Below are positions 51,384 through 60,389 of a stretch of 64,000 bases of DNA, piece by piece (the first letter of the stretch is position 1; each line of letters begins with the position of its first letter). Origin of the DNA: Allorhizobium borbori (lineage in GTDB: Bacteria; Pseudomonadota; Alphaproteobacteria; Rhizobiales; Rhizobiaceae); contig NZ_JACIDU010000019.1 of the NCBI RefSeq assembly GCF_014196535.1, positions 33,061 to 97,060 on the forward strand. Direction: 5' to 3'. Position numbers and translations under genes: made by a program. A model generated the notes under the pieces. The model had not been told where the DNA came from. It did no database searches and worked only from the letters and a program-made list of their open reading frames with translations.

Positions 51384-52259
51384 TCACGTTTCAAGCGCGC
51401 GCATGGCGCGCTGGTAAATCAGGATCACGCTGCCGAACAACACCAGCAGCAGCACCGAAAGTGCGGCGGCCAGCGGCCAGTTCAACGTTACCGTCGCTTC
51501 GTTGTAGACCTCCGTGCCGATCACGAACACGCGCCCGCCGCCCATCAGGCGCGGCGTGACAAAGGAAGAAATCGCCAGAACGAAAACAAGAAGGGCCGCG
51601 GTCAGCACGCCCGGCAGCGAAAGCGGCAGGATAATGCGCGTGAAAACGCGGAAACGATTGGCGCCAAGCAGGGCCGCTGCTTCCTCGAACTGTGTGTTCA
51701 GCCGGCCAAAGCCACTCAACATGGCCAGAATGGCGTAGGGCATCAGAATTTCAACCAGCGCCACCGTTGCGCCGAAATAGTTGTTCGTCAGGCGGATAAC
51801 GCCATCCGTCAGTCCGGACGACTGAAGAGCGGCATTGATCACGCCCCTATCGCCCAGAATGACCATCCAGCCATAGGTCCGCACAACCGAAGACGTGAGC
51901 AGAGGCGCAACGGCCAGCGCCGTCAGCACACCGCGCCAGCGGCTTTTCGTGCGAGCGAGAAAAAGAGCAATGGGATAGGACAGCGCCACGGCAAAGATCG
52001 CGACATTGACGCCGAGATAAAGCGTGTTCCAGGCAACCTTCCAGTAAAACGGGTCGTACAGTACCGTGCGATAGGATTCGAGCGTCCAGTCGCCACCCTT
52101 CAGCGCCGCGACGGCGGACGAGGCGAAGGACGCTCGAACCAGCCAGATCAACGGCAGGAGAAATGTCGTCAACAGCGCCAGAAGCCCCGGCAAAAGCAGC
52201 AGGAGCAGCATGCCCCGATGGGACGATCCGTCGCTGGAGGAATGGCGTACCGCCGCCAT
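51384..52259 (-). CDS. ABC permease, PotB type
   Basis: 291-residue permease: a very hydrophobic first segment (GMLLLLLLPGLLALLTTFLL), EAA loop EEAAALLGANRFRVFTRIIL, then SSFVTPRLMGGGRVFV. It starts at ATG 52259 inside the TGATG that ends the ATPase gene, so translation is coupled. Confidence 0.9.
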   Translation of the reverse strand: MAAVRHSSSDGSSHRGMLLLLLLPGLLALLTTFLLPLIWLVRASFASSAVAALKGGDWTLESYRTVLYDPFYWKVAWNTLYLGVNVAIFAVALSYPIALFLARTKSRWRGVLTALAVAPLLTSSVVRTYGWMVILGDRGVINAALQSSGLTDGVIRLTNNYFGATVALVEILMPYAILAMLSGFGRLNTQFEEAAALLGANRFRVFTRIILPLSLPGVLTAALLVFVLAISSFVTPRLMGGGRVFVIGTEVYNEATVTLNWPLAAALSVLLLVLFGSVILIYQRAMRALET

Positions 52260-53314
52260 CACGCGGCCTCCCCGACCAGCGTCACGTCATCGGGCGCGAC
52301 GGAAAGCGTTACGCGGTCCCCCTTCGCCGGAAGGGTTGCGGCATGGGTGGGCAGGTCGGCCTGAAGACGATGATCGCCCGCACGCACGGCAATCGTCAGT
52401 ATCTGGCCGCGATAGACCACATGCTCGACGACACCTGAAAAGGCGTTGACGCCTTCACCCAGCACAAAGCGATGCGGCCGGACGAGGAATCGTGCCTTGC
52501 CGCCCGCAGGCACGTCACCTGTAAAATGCAGGATGCCAAGCCCGGGCACGTCCGCGCGGCCCGGCGCGACAACCGTGCCCGTCAGAAATGACCCGGCGCC
52601 AATGAAGGACGCAACGAAATCGGTTCTCGGCCGGTCAAAAATTTGCCGCGGCGTGCCGATCTGTTCCAGCCGTCCCTCGGACATGACCGCCAGCCTGTCA
52701 GCCATCGAGAGGGCTTCATCCTGATCATGCGTCACGAAAATGCTGGTCACGCCGGTCCGGTTCTGGATGTCGCGAATTTCATCGCGCATCTCGTCACGCA
52801 GCTTGGCGTCGAGATTGGACAGCGGCTCGTCGAACAACAGGAGAGCGGGTTCGATGACCAGCGACCGGGCAATCGCGGCGCGCTGCTGCTGGCCGCCGGA
52901 AAGCTGCGAAACGCGGCGCTCGCCATAACCGGAGAGCTTGACGAGATCGAGTGCTTTCAGCACGCGTTCGGTTCTCTCCGCCTTGCCGACACCCCGCATT
53001 TCCAGCCCGAAGCCTATGTTTTCGGCAACCGTCATATGCGGAAACAGGGCATAGGCCTGAAAGACCATGCCCATGTTGCGCTTGTGAACCGGTATTGCCG
53101 ATATGCCACGGCCATCGAGACGAATTTCACCCGCTGTCACGGGAATAAGACCCGCAATCATGCGCAGGATCGTCGTCTTGCCGCAGCCAGAAGGGCCGAG
53201 CAACGCCAGCATTTCCCCGCGTGGCAGGGAAAGGCTGACGCGGTCGACAGAGGGCTTGAGGGCGCCCGGATAGGTCTTCACGAGATTATCGATCTCGAGG
53301 TGGTGATCGGCCAT
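52259..53314 (-). CDS. ABC ATPase, PotA type
   Basis: 351-residue ATPase: Walker A GPSGCGKTT, signature LSGGQQQRAAIARSLV, Walker B ALLLFDEPLSNLD, FVTHDQDEAL, then a TOBE domain from about residue 270. AGAGGA precedes the start. It is 20 bases downstream of the binding protein gene. Energises import for the operon; length and domain order are standard. Confidence 0.92.
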   Translation of the reverse strand: MADHHLEIDNLVKTYPGALKPSVDRVSLSLPRGEMLALLGPSGCGKTTILRMIAGLIPVTAGEIRLDGRGISAIPVHKRNMGMVFQAYALFPHMTVAENIGFGLEMRGVGKAERTERVLKALDLVKLSGYGERRVSQLSGGQQQRAAIARSLVIEPALLLFDEPLSNLDAKLRDEMRDEIRDIQNRTGVTSIFVTHDQDEALSMADRLAVMSEGRLEQIGTPRQIFDRPRTDFVASFIGAGSFLTGTVVAPGRADVPGLGILHFTGDVPAGGKARFLVRPHRFVLGEGVNAFSGVVEHVVYRGQILTIAVRAGDHRLQADLPTHAATLPAKGDRVTLSVAPDDVTLVGEAA

Positions 53315-53334
53315 GGCGTCCTCTGCCTCTTTTC

Positions 53335-54408
53335 TCAGTTCGCCGCGATAACCTCGCGGTTGATCCGCTGAATCCATGCCGAATACTTGTCCGCCACGAA
53401 GTTCCAGTCCAGCGAGGACTGCGCGGCCTGCGCTTCCTTGGTGCCGTAGATGCGGGCGGCTACCGGCTCAGTCAGCGAAACCTTGGTATTGACCGGGCCG
53501 TAGAAGCTCTTTTCGGCGAAGGTCGCCTGAGCTTCCGCGCTAAGCGCGTAGTTCACGAACAACTCAGCCGCTTCCTTGTTCTTCGAGCCTTCGACAAGGC
53601 CGATGGTGTTGGTCTGGCCGATGGAGCCTTCCTTGGGCAGAGCCACACCGATCTTGCCGCCCTGCGTGTCATGCAGGTACTGCGCGCGACCGTTCCAGCA
53701 AATGGAAAGGTCGACCTCGCCGCTCTGCACGACGGCATAGCAATCCGGCGCCGGTTCGAACGTGGAAACGCTCGGTGCGATCTGCTTGAGGAATTCGATG
53801 CCCGGATCGACGGAGTTCTTGTAGTCGCCGCCCTTCAACCGGGTCAGGATCGGCAGCAGAATAACGCCGCGCGTATCGGAAAGCTTGGCGGCAATCTTGC
53901 CCTTGTACTGTGGATCGACAAGGTCGGCCCAGCTCGTGGGCGGGGTCTTCACCTTGTCGGTGTTATAGAGAATGGCGAGGTTATCCTGCGAAAATGCAAC
54001 GGAACGGTCGCCATCGATACGTGCCCATTCCGGCTGATCGGCAAGATTCGGCACCTTGGCAGCGTCGAGCTTGGTGAACAGCTCTTCCTTGTTGGCCTTG
54101 ATTGCCACCGAAACGTCGATCAGCGCGACATCGACCTTCGGATCGGCGCGCTGTAGCGTCAGCAATGCCAGCGTTTCCGCCGAGTTCTTGCTCTGCTGGT
54201 AGGTCACCTCGATGCCTGGATATTTTGCCTTGAAGGCATCGATGATGAACTTCTGGTAGTTATCGGCAAACACACCGGAGAAACCGACAACGTTGACGGT
54301 CCCCTTCGTCGCGTCCTGTGCGAAGACAGTGCCGGAAAGGAATGCAATGCCGGCGGCTACGATGCCGGCGAAGGTCGCGGCCTTGCGGCCTTTTATAGCA
54401 TTTTTCAT
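53335..54408 (-). CDS. Periplasmic binding protein, PotD/AfuA-like
   Basis: 357-residue exported protein with a Sec signal (about residues 1-30, ending GTVFAQ). The body has NVVGFSGVFADNYQKFIIDA, AFSQDNLAILYNTDKVKTPP and LSICWNGRAQYLHDTQG, typical of type II binding proteins for polyamines, thiamine or small organic cations. CGGAGGCAATCGAA precedes the start at 54408. It is transcribed after the dipeptidase-like gene, so importer and enzymes are one unit. Confidence 0.88.
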   Translation of the reverse strand: MKNAIKGRKAATFAGIVAAGIAFLSGTVFAQDATKGTVNVVGFSGVFADNYQKFIIDAFKAKYPGIEVTYQQSKNSAETLALLTLQRADPKVDVALIDVSVAIKANKEELFTKLDAAKVPNLADQPEWARIDGDRSVAFSQDNLAILYNTDKVKTPPTSWADLVDPQYKGKIAAKLSDTRGVILLPILTRLKGGDYKNSVDPGIEFLKQIAPSVSTFEPAPDCYAVVQSGEVDLSICWNGRAQYLHDTQGGKIGVALPKEGSIGQTNTIGLVEGSKNKEAAELFVNYALSAEAQATFAEKSFYGPVNTKVSLTEPVAARIYGTKEAQAAQSSLDWNFVADKYSAWIQRINREVIAAN

Positions 54409-54437
54409 TTCGATTGCCTCCGTTTGGTGTTGCATGA

Positions 54438-55439
54438 TCAGTTTGCGGGCCGCCAGGCGGCGTCGAGTACGCGCAGCCAGTTCTGCCCGAGAAGCTTGAG
54501 AACGAGCGCCTCGCTCCAGCCGCGCGCCAGCATTCGTTCGGTGACGTTCGGCACTTCGCCGATACGCTCGATACCCTTCGGCTTTGAAATCTTGACGGTT
54601 GCAAACTCGGTCAGCGTGCGGGCCGTGCCCTTGTCGCGGTTGGCCCAGATCTGCCACGGGCCGGGGCGCGGACGCTCCTGCGAAAAATCCGTCCCGATGC
54701 CGACATGATCCTCACCGACCAGATCGATGACATAAGCCATGGCATCGAGGTAATCGTCTACCGTCGCATCGTTACCGGCGGCAAGACCGGGCGCGAAAAG
54801 GCTGACGCCGATGAGGCCACCCTTTTCGGCACATGCCTTGAAAAGTTCATCCGGCTTGTTGCGCTTTACATCGCGCAAAGCGCGCGGCAGAACATGGGAA
54901 ATGCAGACTGGCGATTTTGACCTGTCGATGACATCCGCGGTCGTCTTGTCGCCCACATGGCTGAGATCGCACAACACGCCGACGCGGTTCATTTCCGCAA
55001 CCACTTCGCGGCCGAAGCCGGTCAGTCCGCTATCATTTTCCTCCAGGTAACCCGCGCCGGAATAGTTCTGGGTATTGTAGGTCAACTGCATGATGCCGAC
55101 GCCCAGATCCTTGAAGATCTCGACATAATCCAGCTTGTCTTCGAGCGGCGACGTGTTCTGCCAGCCGATGATGATGCCGGTCTTGTTCTCGGCCTTCGCC
55201 GCGTGAATATCGGCAACCGTGCGGACCGGGCGGATGAGATCGTCGTTCTCGCGCAGGAAGCGTTTCCACTCGCTGATATAGCCGATGCCTTCACGGAAGT
55301 TTTCCCAGATCAGGCTGGAAGCATTGACGGCCGTCAGGCCACCCTTGCGCATATCTTCGAACACGGACCGGCTCCACTGGCAGGTCTGCAAACCATCGAT
55401 AACGATGGCTTCGTCGTGAAGTTTGGCGGCATCGGTCAT
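54438..55439 (-). CDS. M19 membrane-dipeptidase family protein with substituted metal ligands
   Basis: 333-residue TIM-barrel amidohydrolase of the renal dipeptidase family. Conserved parts are CDLSHVGDKTTADVI with H161, ISHVLPRAL with H182, and HVGIGTDFSQ. The N-terminal HxD pair that binds the first zinc is absent: where DGHND is expected, DGLQT is found (L17, T19), and the glutamate-bearing loop reads GIIIGWQNTSP. The binuclear centre is therefore incomplete or rebuilt. GAGGACATTCCG precedes the start. It overlaps the upstream gene by 4 bases. It may hydrolyse an unusual amide or lactone, or be non-catalytic. Confidence 0.82.
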   Translation of the reverse strand: MTDAAKLHDEAIVIDGLQTCQWSRSVFEDMRKGGLTAVNASSLIWENFREGIGYISEWKRFLRENDDLIRPVRTVADIHAAKAENKTGIIIGWQNTSPLEDKLDYVEIFKDLGVGIMQLTYNTQNYSGAGYLEENDSGLTGFGREVVAEMNRVGVLCDLSHVGDKTTADVIDRSKSPVCISHVLPRALRDVKRNKPDELFKACAEKGGLIGVSLFAPGLAAGNDATVDDYLDAMAYVIDLVGEDHVGIGTDFSQERPRPGPWQIWANRDKGTARTLTEFATVKISKPKGIERIGEVPNVTERMLARGWSEALVLKLLGQNWLRVLDAAWRPAN

Positions 55440-56080
55440 CGGAATGTCCTCACAGCGGATGTTGTGTGTTTCTGCTTCGATGCCGCCAGAGCGCGGCCTG
55501 CGAATTCCAGCCTGTCCTGCCCCCAGAACAACTCGCCATCCACAACGTATGTGGGCGTTCCGAAGATCCCGAGACGCTCGGCTTCCGCAAGATTGCCGTG
55601 CCATTCGGCAACAATGTCATCGGGCTGGGGGTCTCGCACCAGCGCCGCCCCTTGGGGACCGATGGTTTCGGTGGCGATCGCGCGCAGCGTATCCAGGTTG
55701 GCGATGTCGAGTTCCTCGGCCCACAACCCCCTCTGGATCGCAAAGGAAAGACTGATGGCATCGAGGCCAGCTTTTTGCGCGGCAATCACGGCTTGCGCAG
55801 CGCGTTCGATGGTGGCGCAGGGATAGAATTTTGGCGTCAGGTTCAGCGGCATGTTGAGATGACGACGCCAGCGATCAAGCTCCACGGCATGGTAACGCTG
55901 GCGCGCATCCGGGCGCTTTCGCAATGGGATGCCGCCATTGGCTTCGATGATGCGAATGGGACGCAAGACGATCTCGGCCCCGTTGGCCCTGGCGATCTCC
56001 ACCGCGCGCGGCGCGCCGAAATAGGCCCAGGGCGACGATATCCCGTAGAATATTTCAAGTTTCGCAGCCTGCTCAGCCAT
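55436..56080 (-). CDS. 2-hydroxychromene-2-carboxylate isomerase-like (DsbA/kappa-GST fold)
   Basis: 214-residue thioredoxin-fold protein. The N-terminal active-site region is FYGISSPWAYFGAP (catalytic Ser in place of CxxC), and the C-terminal FGTPTYVVDGELFWGQDRL is the family's cis-proline and closing motif. Known members isomerise the naphthalene-pathway chromene using glutathione, but close relatives serve other isomerisations. GGAGATTGCCA precedes the start. It overlaps the monooxygenase gene by 8 bases. Naphthalene genes are not present, so a different cis-trans isomerisation is likely. Confidence 0.85.
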   Translation of the reverse strand: MAEQAAKLEIFYGISSPWAYFGAPRAVEIARANGAEIVLRPIRIIEANGGIPLRKRPDARQRYHAVELDRWRRHLNMPLNLTPKFYPCATIERAAQAVIAAQKAGLDAISLSFAIQRGLWAEELDIANLDTLRAIATETIGPQGAALVRDPQPDDIVAEWHGNLAEAERLGIFGTPTYVVDGELFWGQDRLEFAGRALAASKQKHTTSAVRTFR

Positions 56081-57572
56081 TGGCAATCTCCTGTCCGTTC
56101 TGTTGCGCATCCGCATCGCACCATTCGTCGCCCAGGATTTCCGAGCCGTCGTAGCTCATGAAGGCTTCGATATGGCGATACCGGTCCTCGACGAACAGCG
56201 AACGCGAGATACCTTCCGCCAACCTTTCAGCGCCAAAACTGACGGCCGGAATCCCGCTGGTGATCTTCCCGTGCGAGGGAACCGCAGGGTAAGCGAAGCA
56301 GTAAATGCGCGAGATCGTTTCTGCCTCCGCCGCGCCAAGGCCGGGCTTGGGCATGAACTCGAACGAAGGCCCGAGATAGGGATAGCTGGCGAGCGCATCA
56401 TTGCGGTTATCGGCGGGCGGCTGATAGGCATCGCGCCACAAGAGAATGCGCCCCTGAAGGGCGGAGAATTCCGGGCGCCGCGCGAAGTCGACATCAAAGC
56501 CCGTAGCGAAGATGATGACATCCGACGTATAACGCCCCTTCGGCGTCGAAATCTCCACGGCGTTAACCGTCTCGGTCAGCGCCTCAATCGGGCTCCCGAG
56601 ATGGAAGAACGCATTTTCGTGGCGCGAAACCCGCAGAACGCTGTGACGCGGCGGCGGAATTTGCGTGCGCTCCGCTTCAGCCATGAAAGTCCAGCGATCT
56701 TCATCCGGCAAGCCGATGAAACCGTGGGTCATGCCAAGACCGGCAACGCCGCCAAATTTCTCGACGCGGGGAATGTCCTTTCGGCGAATGAAAAGATCAA
56801 CGCGGGCCGCCCCTGCTTCAAGCGCCGCCGCCGCGTTGTCCATTGCGGACGCACCGGCGCCGACCACCGCAACGCGCTTGCCCCGGAAATCGGATACATC
56901 GAACACATCGCCGCTGTGGCGCACGTAGCGGGACGGCACCGTCGCGGCGACATCCGGCAGCCTCGGAGCTCCCAGACCATCCAGACCGGTCGCAAGGATC
57001 ACGCGTCGCGCCAGAACACGGCTGTACCCGGCAGGCCCGTCGAGATCGAGTTCCAGCAACCCGTCGGAGCGCAGCGTGAGTTTTACAAGCGCGGTATCGT
57101 TGACCACCGGCAGCGACAGAACCCGCCTGTACCAGACCATGTAATCCATCCAGCTTTCACGCGGAATGAGCACCATGTCCTCGTAAGCCTGCGCGCCAAA
57201 CTGCGCCTCGAACCACGCGCGATAGGTCAGCGCGGGAACCCCGAGCGCCGGGCCGGCAAGCTCCTTGCGGGTGCGCAGCGTTTCCATGCGCGCAGACGTC
57301 ACCCACGGACCTTCGCGGCCTGCAGGCGCCCTGTCGAACGCCCTTACATTATCAATGCCGGCGAAAAGCAGCGCCGCCAGTGCGGTAAGACCACAAAGCC
57401 CCGCGCCGATCACGGCGACATCCAGAACACGGTTTCCGTCGATCTCGGTTGGCGGCACCCATGGCCTGGCCGGACGCTCAAGGAGGAGCAGTTCATGCGC
57501 CAGCCTGTCCTCAAGAGCCTTCAGGCCGGAGGGACGCATGTGCGGTCCATGTTTTTCCGTGTCTTCAATCAT
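56073..57572 (-). CDS. Flavin-dependent monooxygenase-like NAD(P)/FAD protein
   Basis: 499-residue protein with two dinucleotide folds: DVAVIGAGLCGLTALAALL (FAD, from residue 51) and RVAVVGAGASAMDNAAAAL (NADPH). Between them RYVRHSGDVFDVSDF stands where FxGxxxHxxx(Y/W) is found in FMO/Baeyer-Villiger enzymes; the His is kept, the rest is divergent. IIFATGFDVDF is the usual ATG motif. It heads the eight-gene operon. No good ribosome site is seen before ATG 57572. Probably oxygenates the imported compound; nitrogen, sulfur or ketone oxidation cannot be told apart. Confidence 0.83.
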   Translation of the reverse strand: MIEDTEKHGPHMRPSGLKALEDRLAHELLLLERPARPWVPPTEIDGNRVLDVAVIGAGLCGLTALAALLFAGIDNVRAFDRAPAGREGPWVTSARMETLRTRKELAGPALGVPALTYRAWFEAQFGAQAYEDMVLIPRESWMDYMVWYRRVLSLPVVNDTALVKLTLRSDGLLELDLDGPAGYSRVLARRVILATGLDGLGAPRLPDVAATVPSRYVRHSGDVFDVSDFRGKRVAVVGAGASAMDNAAAALEAGAARVDLFIRRKDIPRVEKFGGVAGLGMTHGFIGLPDEDRWTFMAEAERTQIPPPRHSVLRVSRHENAFFHLGSPIEALTETVNAVEISTPKGRYTSDVIIFATGFDVDFARRPEFSALQGRILLWRDAYQPPADNRNDALASYPYLGPSFEFMPKPGLGAAEAETISRIYCFAYPAVPSHGKITSGIPAVSFGAERLAEGISRSLFVEDRYRHIEAFMSYDGSEILGDEWCDADAQQNGQEIANG

Positions 57573-58067
57573 GTCTTTTTCGAATTAATGATTGCCATGA
57601 ATTCTATTTCAGCATCATAAAAATCACAGAACGCAAGCGACGGGAAGAAAAATCAATCCATGAAACCGGTCGTTCGCGATAAACTTTCACCAAACATGGC
57701 CGGATAAGGCTCCGGACAGCGCAAATGCGCCCGGGTACAAGGCCGGATGAACGAGGGTGCAGCGCTTGCACGACAAGCTGCCCGGGCTGACGGCCCCTTA
57801 ATGAAACTGGGTATGATTCACGGTTTCCGTCGCGGGGACGCAGCCGCGGTCTTGAGCTTCAAAAGCCCACAACGCGTCCCCGTTTTAATCCGCTTCTCCG
57901 CGAAACCCGTTCCAAAAAAAATAACCGCCTGTGTTGCGATACGATCAACGCTCCCTCCCTATGGCCATGGCCACATCGGCTCATATCCGTTTGACCTACC
58001 TGCCGTATGCAATGGAAAAATGAGGCGAGCAGCGGTTGCAGTATCCGTTTTAAAAAGCTACGGACTG
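57573..58067. other. Gene-free divergent promoter region with hairpins
   Basis: About 495 bases without a credible gene. An AT-rich part (57573-57660) should hold the monooxygenase operon promoter. CCCGGG occurs at 57730-57735 and 57781-57786 around a short hairpin (GCAGCGCTTG/CAAGC). CGGGGACGC at 57833-57841 pairs with GCGTCCCCG at 57874-57882 and is followed by TTTT, which is terminator-like. A small RNA is possible but unproven. Confidence 0.35.
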
Positions 58068-58237
58068 GGTGTCGGTTTCCGAAAGGAACTAATAGGGAAT
58101 CCGTAGCTGCTCCAGCAGCCAACCGGAACTGCCCCCGCAACTGTAGGCGGCGAGCTGAACTCGAAGATACCACTGAACTCACGTTCGGGAAGGTCGAGGA
58201 AGCGACGACCCGTCAGTCAGGAGACCTGCCGACGCAG
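58068..58237 (+). promoter_or_regulatory. Cobalamin riboswitch
   Basis: A clear AdoCbl-type riboswitch. The B12 box AGTCAGGAGACCTGCC is at 58215-58230. The upstream conserved core ACTGCCCCCGCAACTGTAGG spans 58128-58147. P1 is formed by GTGTCGG (58069-58075) with CCGACGC (58229-58235). An expression-platform hairpin CGAGC/GCTCG follows near 58248-58264. It should shut off the downstream importer genes when cobalamin is sufficient. Confidence 0.93.
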
Positions 58238-58344
58238 ATTTACCAACCGAGCGGGTCGGCTCGAGTGGGGACTGTTGCCGGCACCCATGCCAGCATCAAC
58301 CCGCCTTTCGCCCGTTCGACCATAATGGAGCGGAAGGAAACATT

Positions 58345-59355
58345 ATGTTGAGACTGACAGTGGCGATCGCCGCCACCCTGAGCCTTGCACCCATGGCTTT
58401 TGCGGGAACGGAGTATCCGCTCAAGCTGACGAGCTGCGGCCACGAAATCAACATTGCGAAAGCGCCTGAAAGCGTTGTCAGCGTTGGCCAGAGCACGACC
58501 GAAATTCTCTATATGCTCGGCCTTGGCGAGAAGGTGAAGGGCACCGCGCTCTGGATCAATCCTGTCCTGCCGGAACTGGCCGAGATCGACAAGACGGTTG
58601 AGCGCCTGGCCGACAATGCACCCAGTTTTGAAAGCGTCGTTGCGAAGAAGCCGGAATTGGTCGTTACCCCCTATGAATGGATGATCGGTCCTCAGGGCGC
58701 GGTCGGTACACGCCAGATGTTCGACGATGCCAAGATCGCAAGCTGGATCATGCCGACCGAATGCGTCGGCAAGGACAACACGCAGAGCATGGATGGCGCG
58801 CGGACCAAGCTGTTCGACACCGCACTGCTCTATCAGGGTATTTCGGAACTGGCCCTGATCTTCGACGTGACGGAACGCGGCGACAAGCTGATCACTGATC
58901 TGATGGCAAAGGAAGAGGCCGCCGTCGCCAAGGCCAAGGCGCTCAACCTTCCCGCCGATGTTTCCGGCGTCTTCTGGTATTCCTCGGCAGACATCGAGAT
59001 CGATCCCTATGTTGCCGGCGCAAACGGCGTACCGGGCTGGATGCTTTCGAAACTGGGCGTGAAGAACATCGTCACCTCGCAGGAAGAATGGCCGACGGTG
59101 GGCTGGGAAACCATCGCCAAGGCAAAGCCCACCTTCATCGTGACTGCCGAGATGAACCGTCGCCGCTTCCCCGCCGACGACATCGCGGTCAAGCGCGAAT
59201 ATCTGACCAGCGATCCGCTGGCCAAGGAGATGGAAGCGGTCAAGAAAGATCGCATTCTGACACTTGAAGCGAACGCAATGGACCCTTCCGTGCGCGCCAT
59301 CTTCGCACTTGAAAAGCTGTCCGGCGCACTGGCCGGTTTCGGGTTGACCAAGTGA
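58345..59355 (+). CDS. Substrate-binding protein of corrinoid/metal-chelate ABC importer (FecB/BtuF type)
   Basis: 336-residue periplasmic protein with a signal peptide ending MAFAG (about residue 20). The fold is type III (siderophore/cobalamin class): LGLGEKVKGTALW, VVAKKPELVVTPYEW, AGANGVPGWMLSKLGVKNIV and the two-lobe helix linker. GGAAGGAAACATT precedes the start. Its place behind a cobalamin riboswitch makes a corrinoid or cobalt chelate the likely ligand. The sequence does not distinguish cobalamin from cobinamide or other chelates. Confidence 0.86.
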   Translation: MLRLTVAIAATLSLAPMAFAGTEYPLKLTSCGHEINIAKAPESVVSVGQSTTEILYMLGLGEKVKGTALWINPVLPELAEIDKTVERLADNAPSFESVVAKKPELVVTPYEWMIGPQGAVGTRQMFDDAKIASWIMPTECVGKDNTQSMDGARTKLFDTALLYQGISELALIFDVTERGDKLITDLMAKEEAAVAKAKALNLPADVSGVFWYSSADIEIDPYVAGANGVPGWMLSKLGVKNIVTSQEEWPTVGWETIAKAKPTFIVTAEMNRRRFPADDIAVKREYLTSDPLAKEMEAVKKDRILTLEANAMDPSVRAIFALEKLSGALAGFGLTK

Positions 59356-60389
59356 GAAACGGTATCGCGGCCCGTCATATGAGATGGTTCTGGCTATCTC
59401 CCGTTGTTCTGGCCGCGGCGCTGATGTTTGGCACCGCCATCGGAGAAACACGTATTCCGTTTGCCACGGTCATCGATGTCCTCTCGGTCAAGTTAGGCCT
59501 TTCGCATGCTGAAGTCGATGCCATCGACATGAGCGTCATATGGAACTACCGGCTGGCACGCGCCATTGTTTCGGCCTGTGGCGGGGCCAGCCTCGCCCTG
59601 TCCGGTCTGATTTTGCAGGCGCTGTTGCGCAATCCACTGGCGGAACCCTATCTGCTCGGCATTTCGGCCGGCGCTTCCGCAGGCGCCGTCTCGGTGTCCG
59701 TGGCCGGCATCGGTGCGGGGATCGTCAGCATGTCGGCCGGCGCCTTTGCGGGCGGGTTGACAGCATTTGCGCTGGTGGCGTTGCTTGCCCATGCGGCTGG
59801 CGGCAGCACCGGTGCGCGCGGGGCTGGCGTCATCATCCTGGCCGGCATTGCCGGCTCACAGATGTTCAACGCGTTGACCGCATTGATCATTGCGCAATCC
59901 GCCAGCGCCGAACAGGCGCGCGGCATCATGTTCTGGTTGCTGGGTAACCTTTCGGGCATTCGCTGGCCGGACACATGGCTGGCCCTGCCGATGGCCGGGC
60001 TGGGCCTTGGCCTTTCTCTATGGCATGTGCGGTCACTGGATGCCTTCACGTTCGGCGCGGATAGCGCCGCGTCCATCGGCGTCGACGTGCACCGCACGCA
60101 GATCGTTCTCATCGGAACGGCAACGCTGATCACGGCGATCATGGTATCGCTTGCAGGTGCGATCGGCTTCGTCGGCCTTGTCGTGCCGCACGCCATGCGC
60201 ATTCTGGTCGGCTCGCGTCACAGCCGGCTTGTGCCCGCAACGGCGTTGGCCGGAGCGGTTTTTCTCGTCGTTTCCGATGTGGTTTCGCGTATCGCGCTTC
60301 CGGGACAGGTCCTGCCTATCGGCGTCGTCACCGCACTGGTCGGCGCACCAGCTTTCGCCGTCATCATGATACGGGGCAGGAAGCAATGA
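59352..60389 (+). CDS. FecCD/BtuC-type permease
   Basis: 345-residue inner-membrane permease of the FecCD family with about ten hydrophobic segments. The hallmark RLARAIVSACGGASLALSGL and QALLRNPLAEPYLLGISAGA are present, as is FVGLVVPHAMRI. It begins with GTG overlapping the previous stop (GTGA); an ATG at 59379 would remove nine residues and is possible. A homodimer would form the channel. Confidence 0.9.
   Translation: MRNGIAARHMRWFWLSPVVLAAALMFGTAIGETRIPFATVIDVLSVKLGLSHAEVDAIDMSVIWNYRLARAIVSACGGASLALSGLILQALLRNPLAEPYLLGISAGASAGAVSVSVAGIGAGIVSMSAGAFAGGLTAFALVALLAHAAGGSTGARGAGVIILAGIAGSQMFNALTALIIAQSASAEQARGIMFWLLGNLSGIRWPDTWLALPMAGLGLGLSLWHVRSLDAFTFGADSAASIGVDVHRTQIVLIGTATLITAIMVSLAGAIGFVGLVVPHAMRILVGSRHSRLVPATALAGAVFLVVSDVVSRIALPGQVLPIGVVTALVGAPAFAVIMIRGRKQ

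Noticed and set aside
57747..58106. Open frame of about 119 codons running into the cobalamin riboswitch
   Set aside because: It ends inside the riboswitch, has no ribosome site or family resemblance, and crosses hairpins. Treated as chance.
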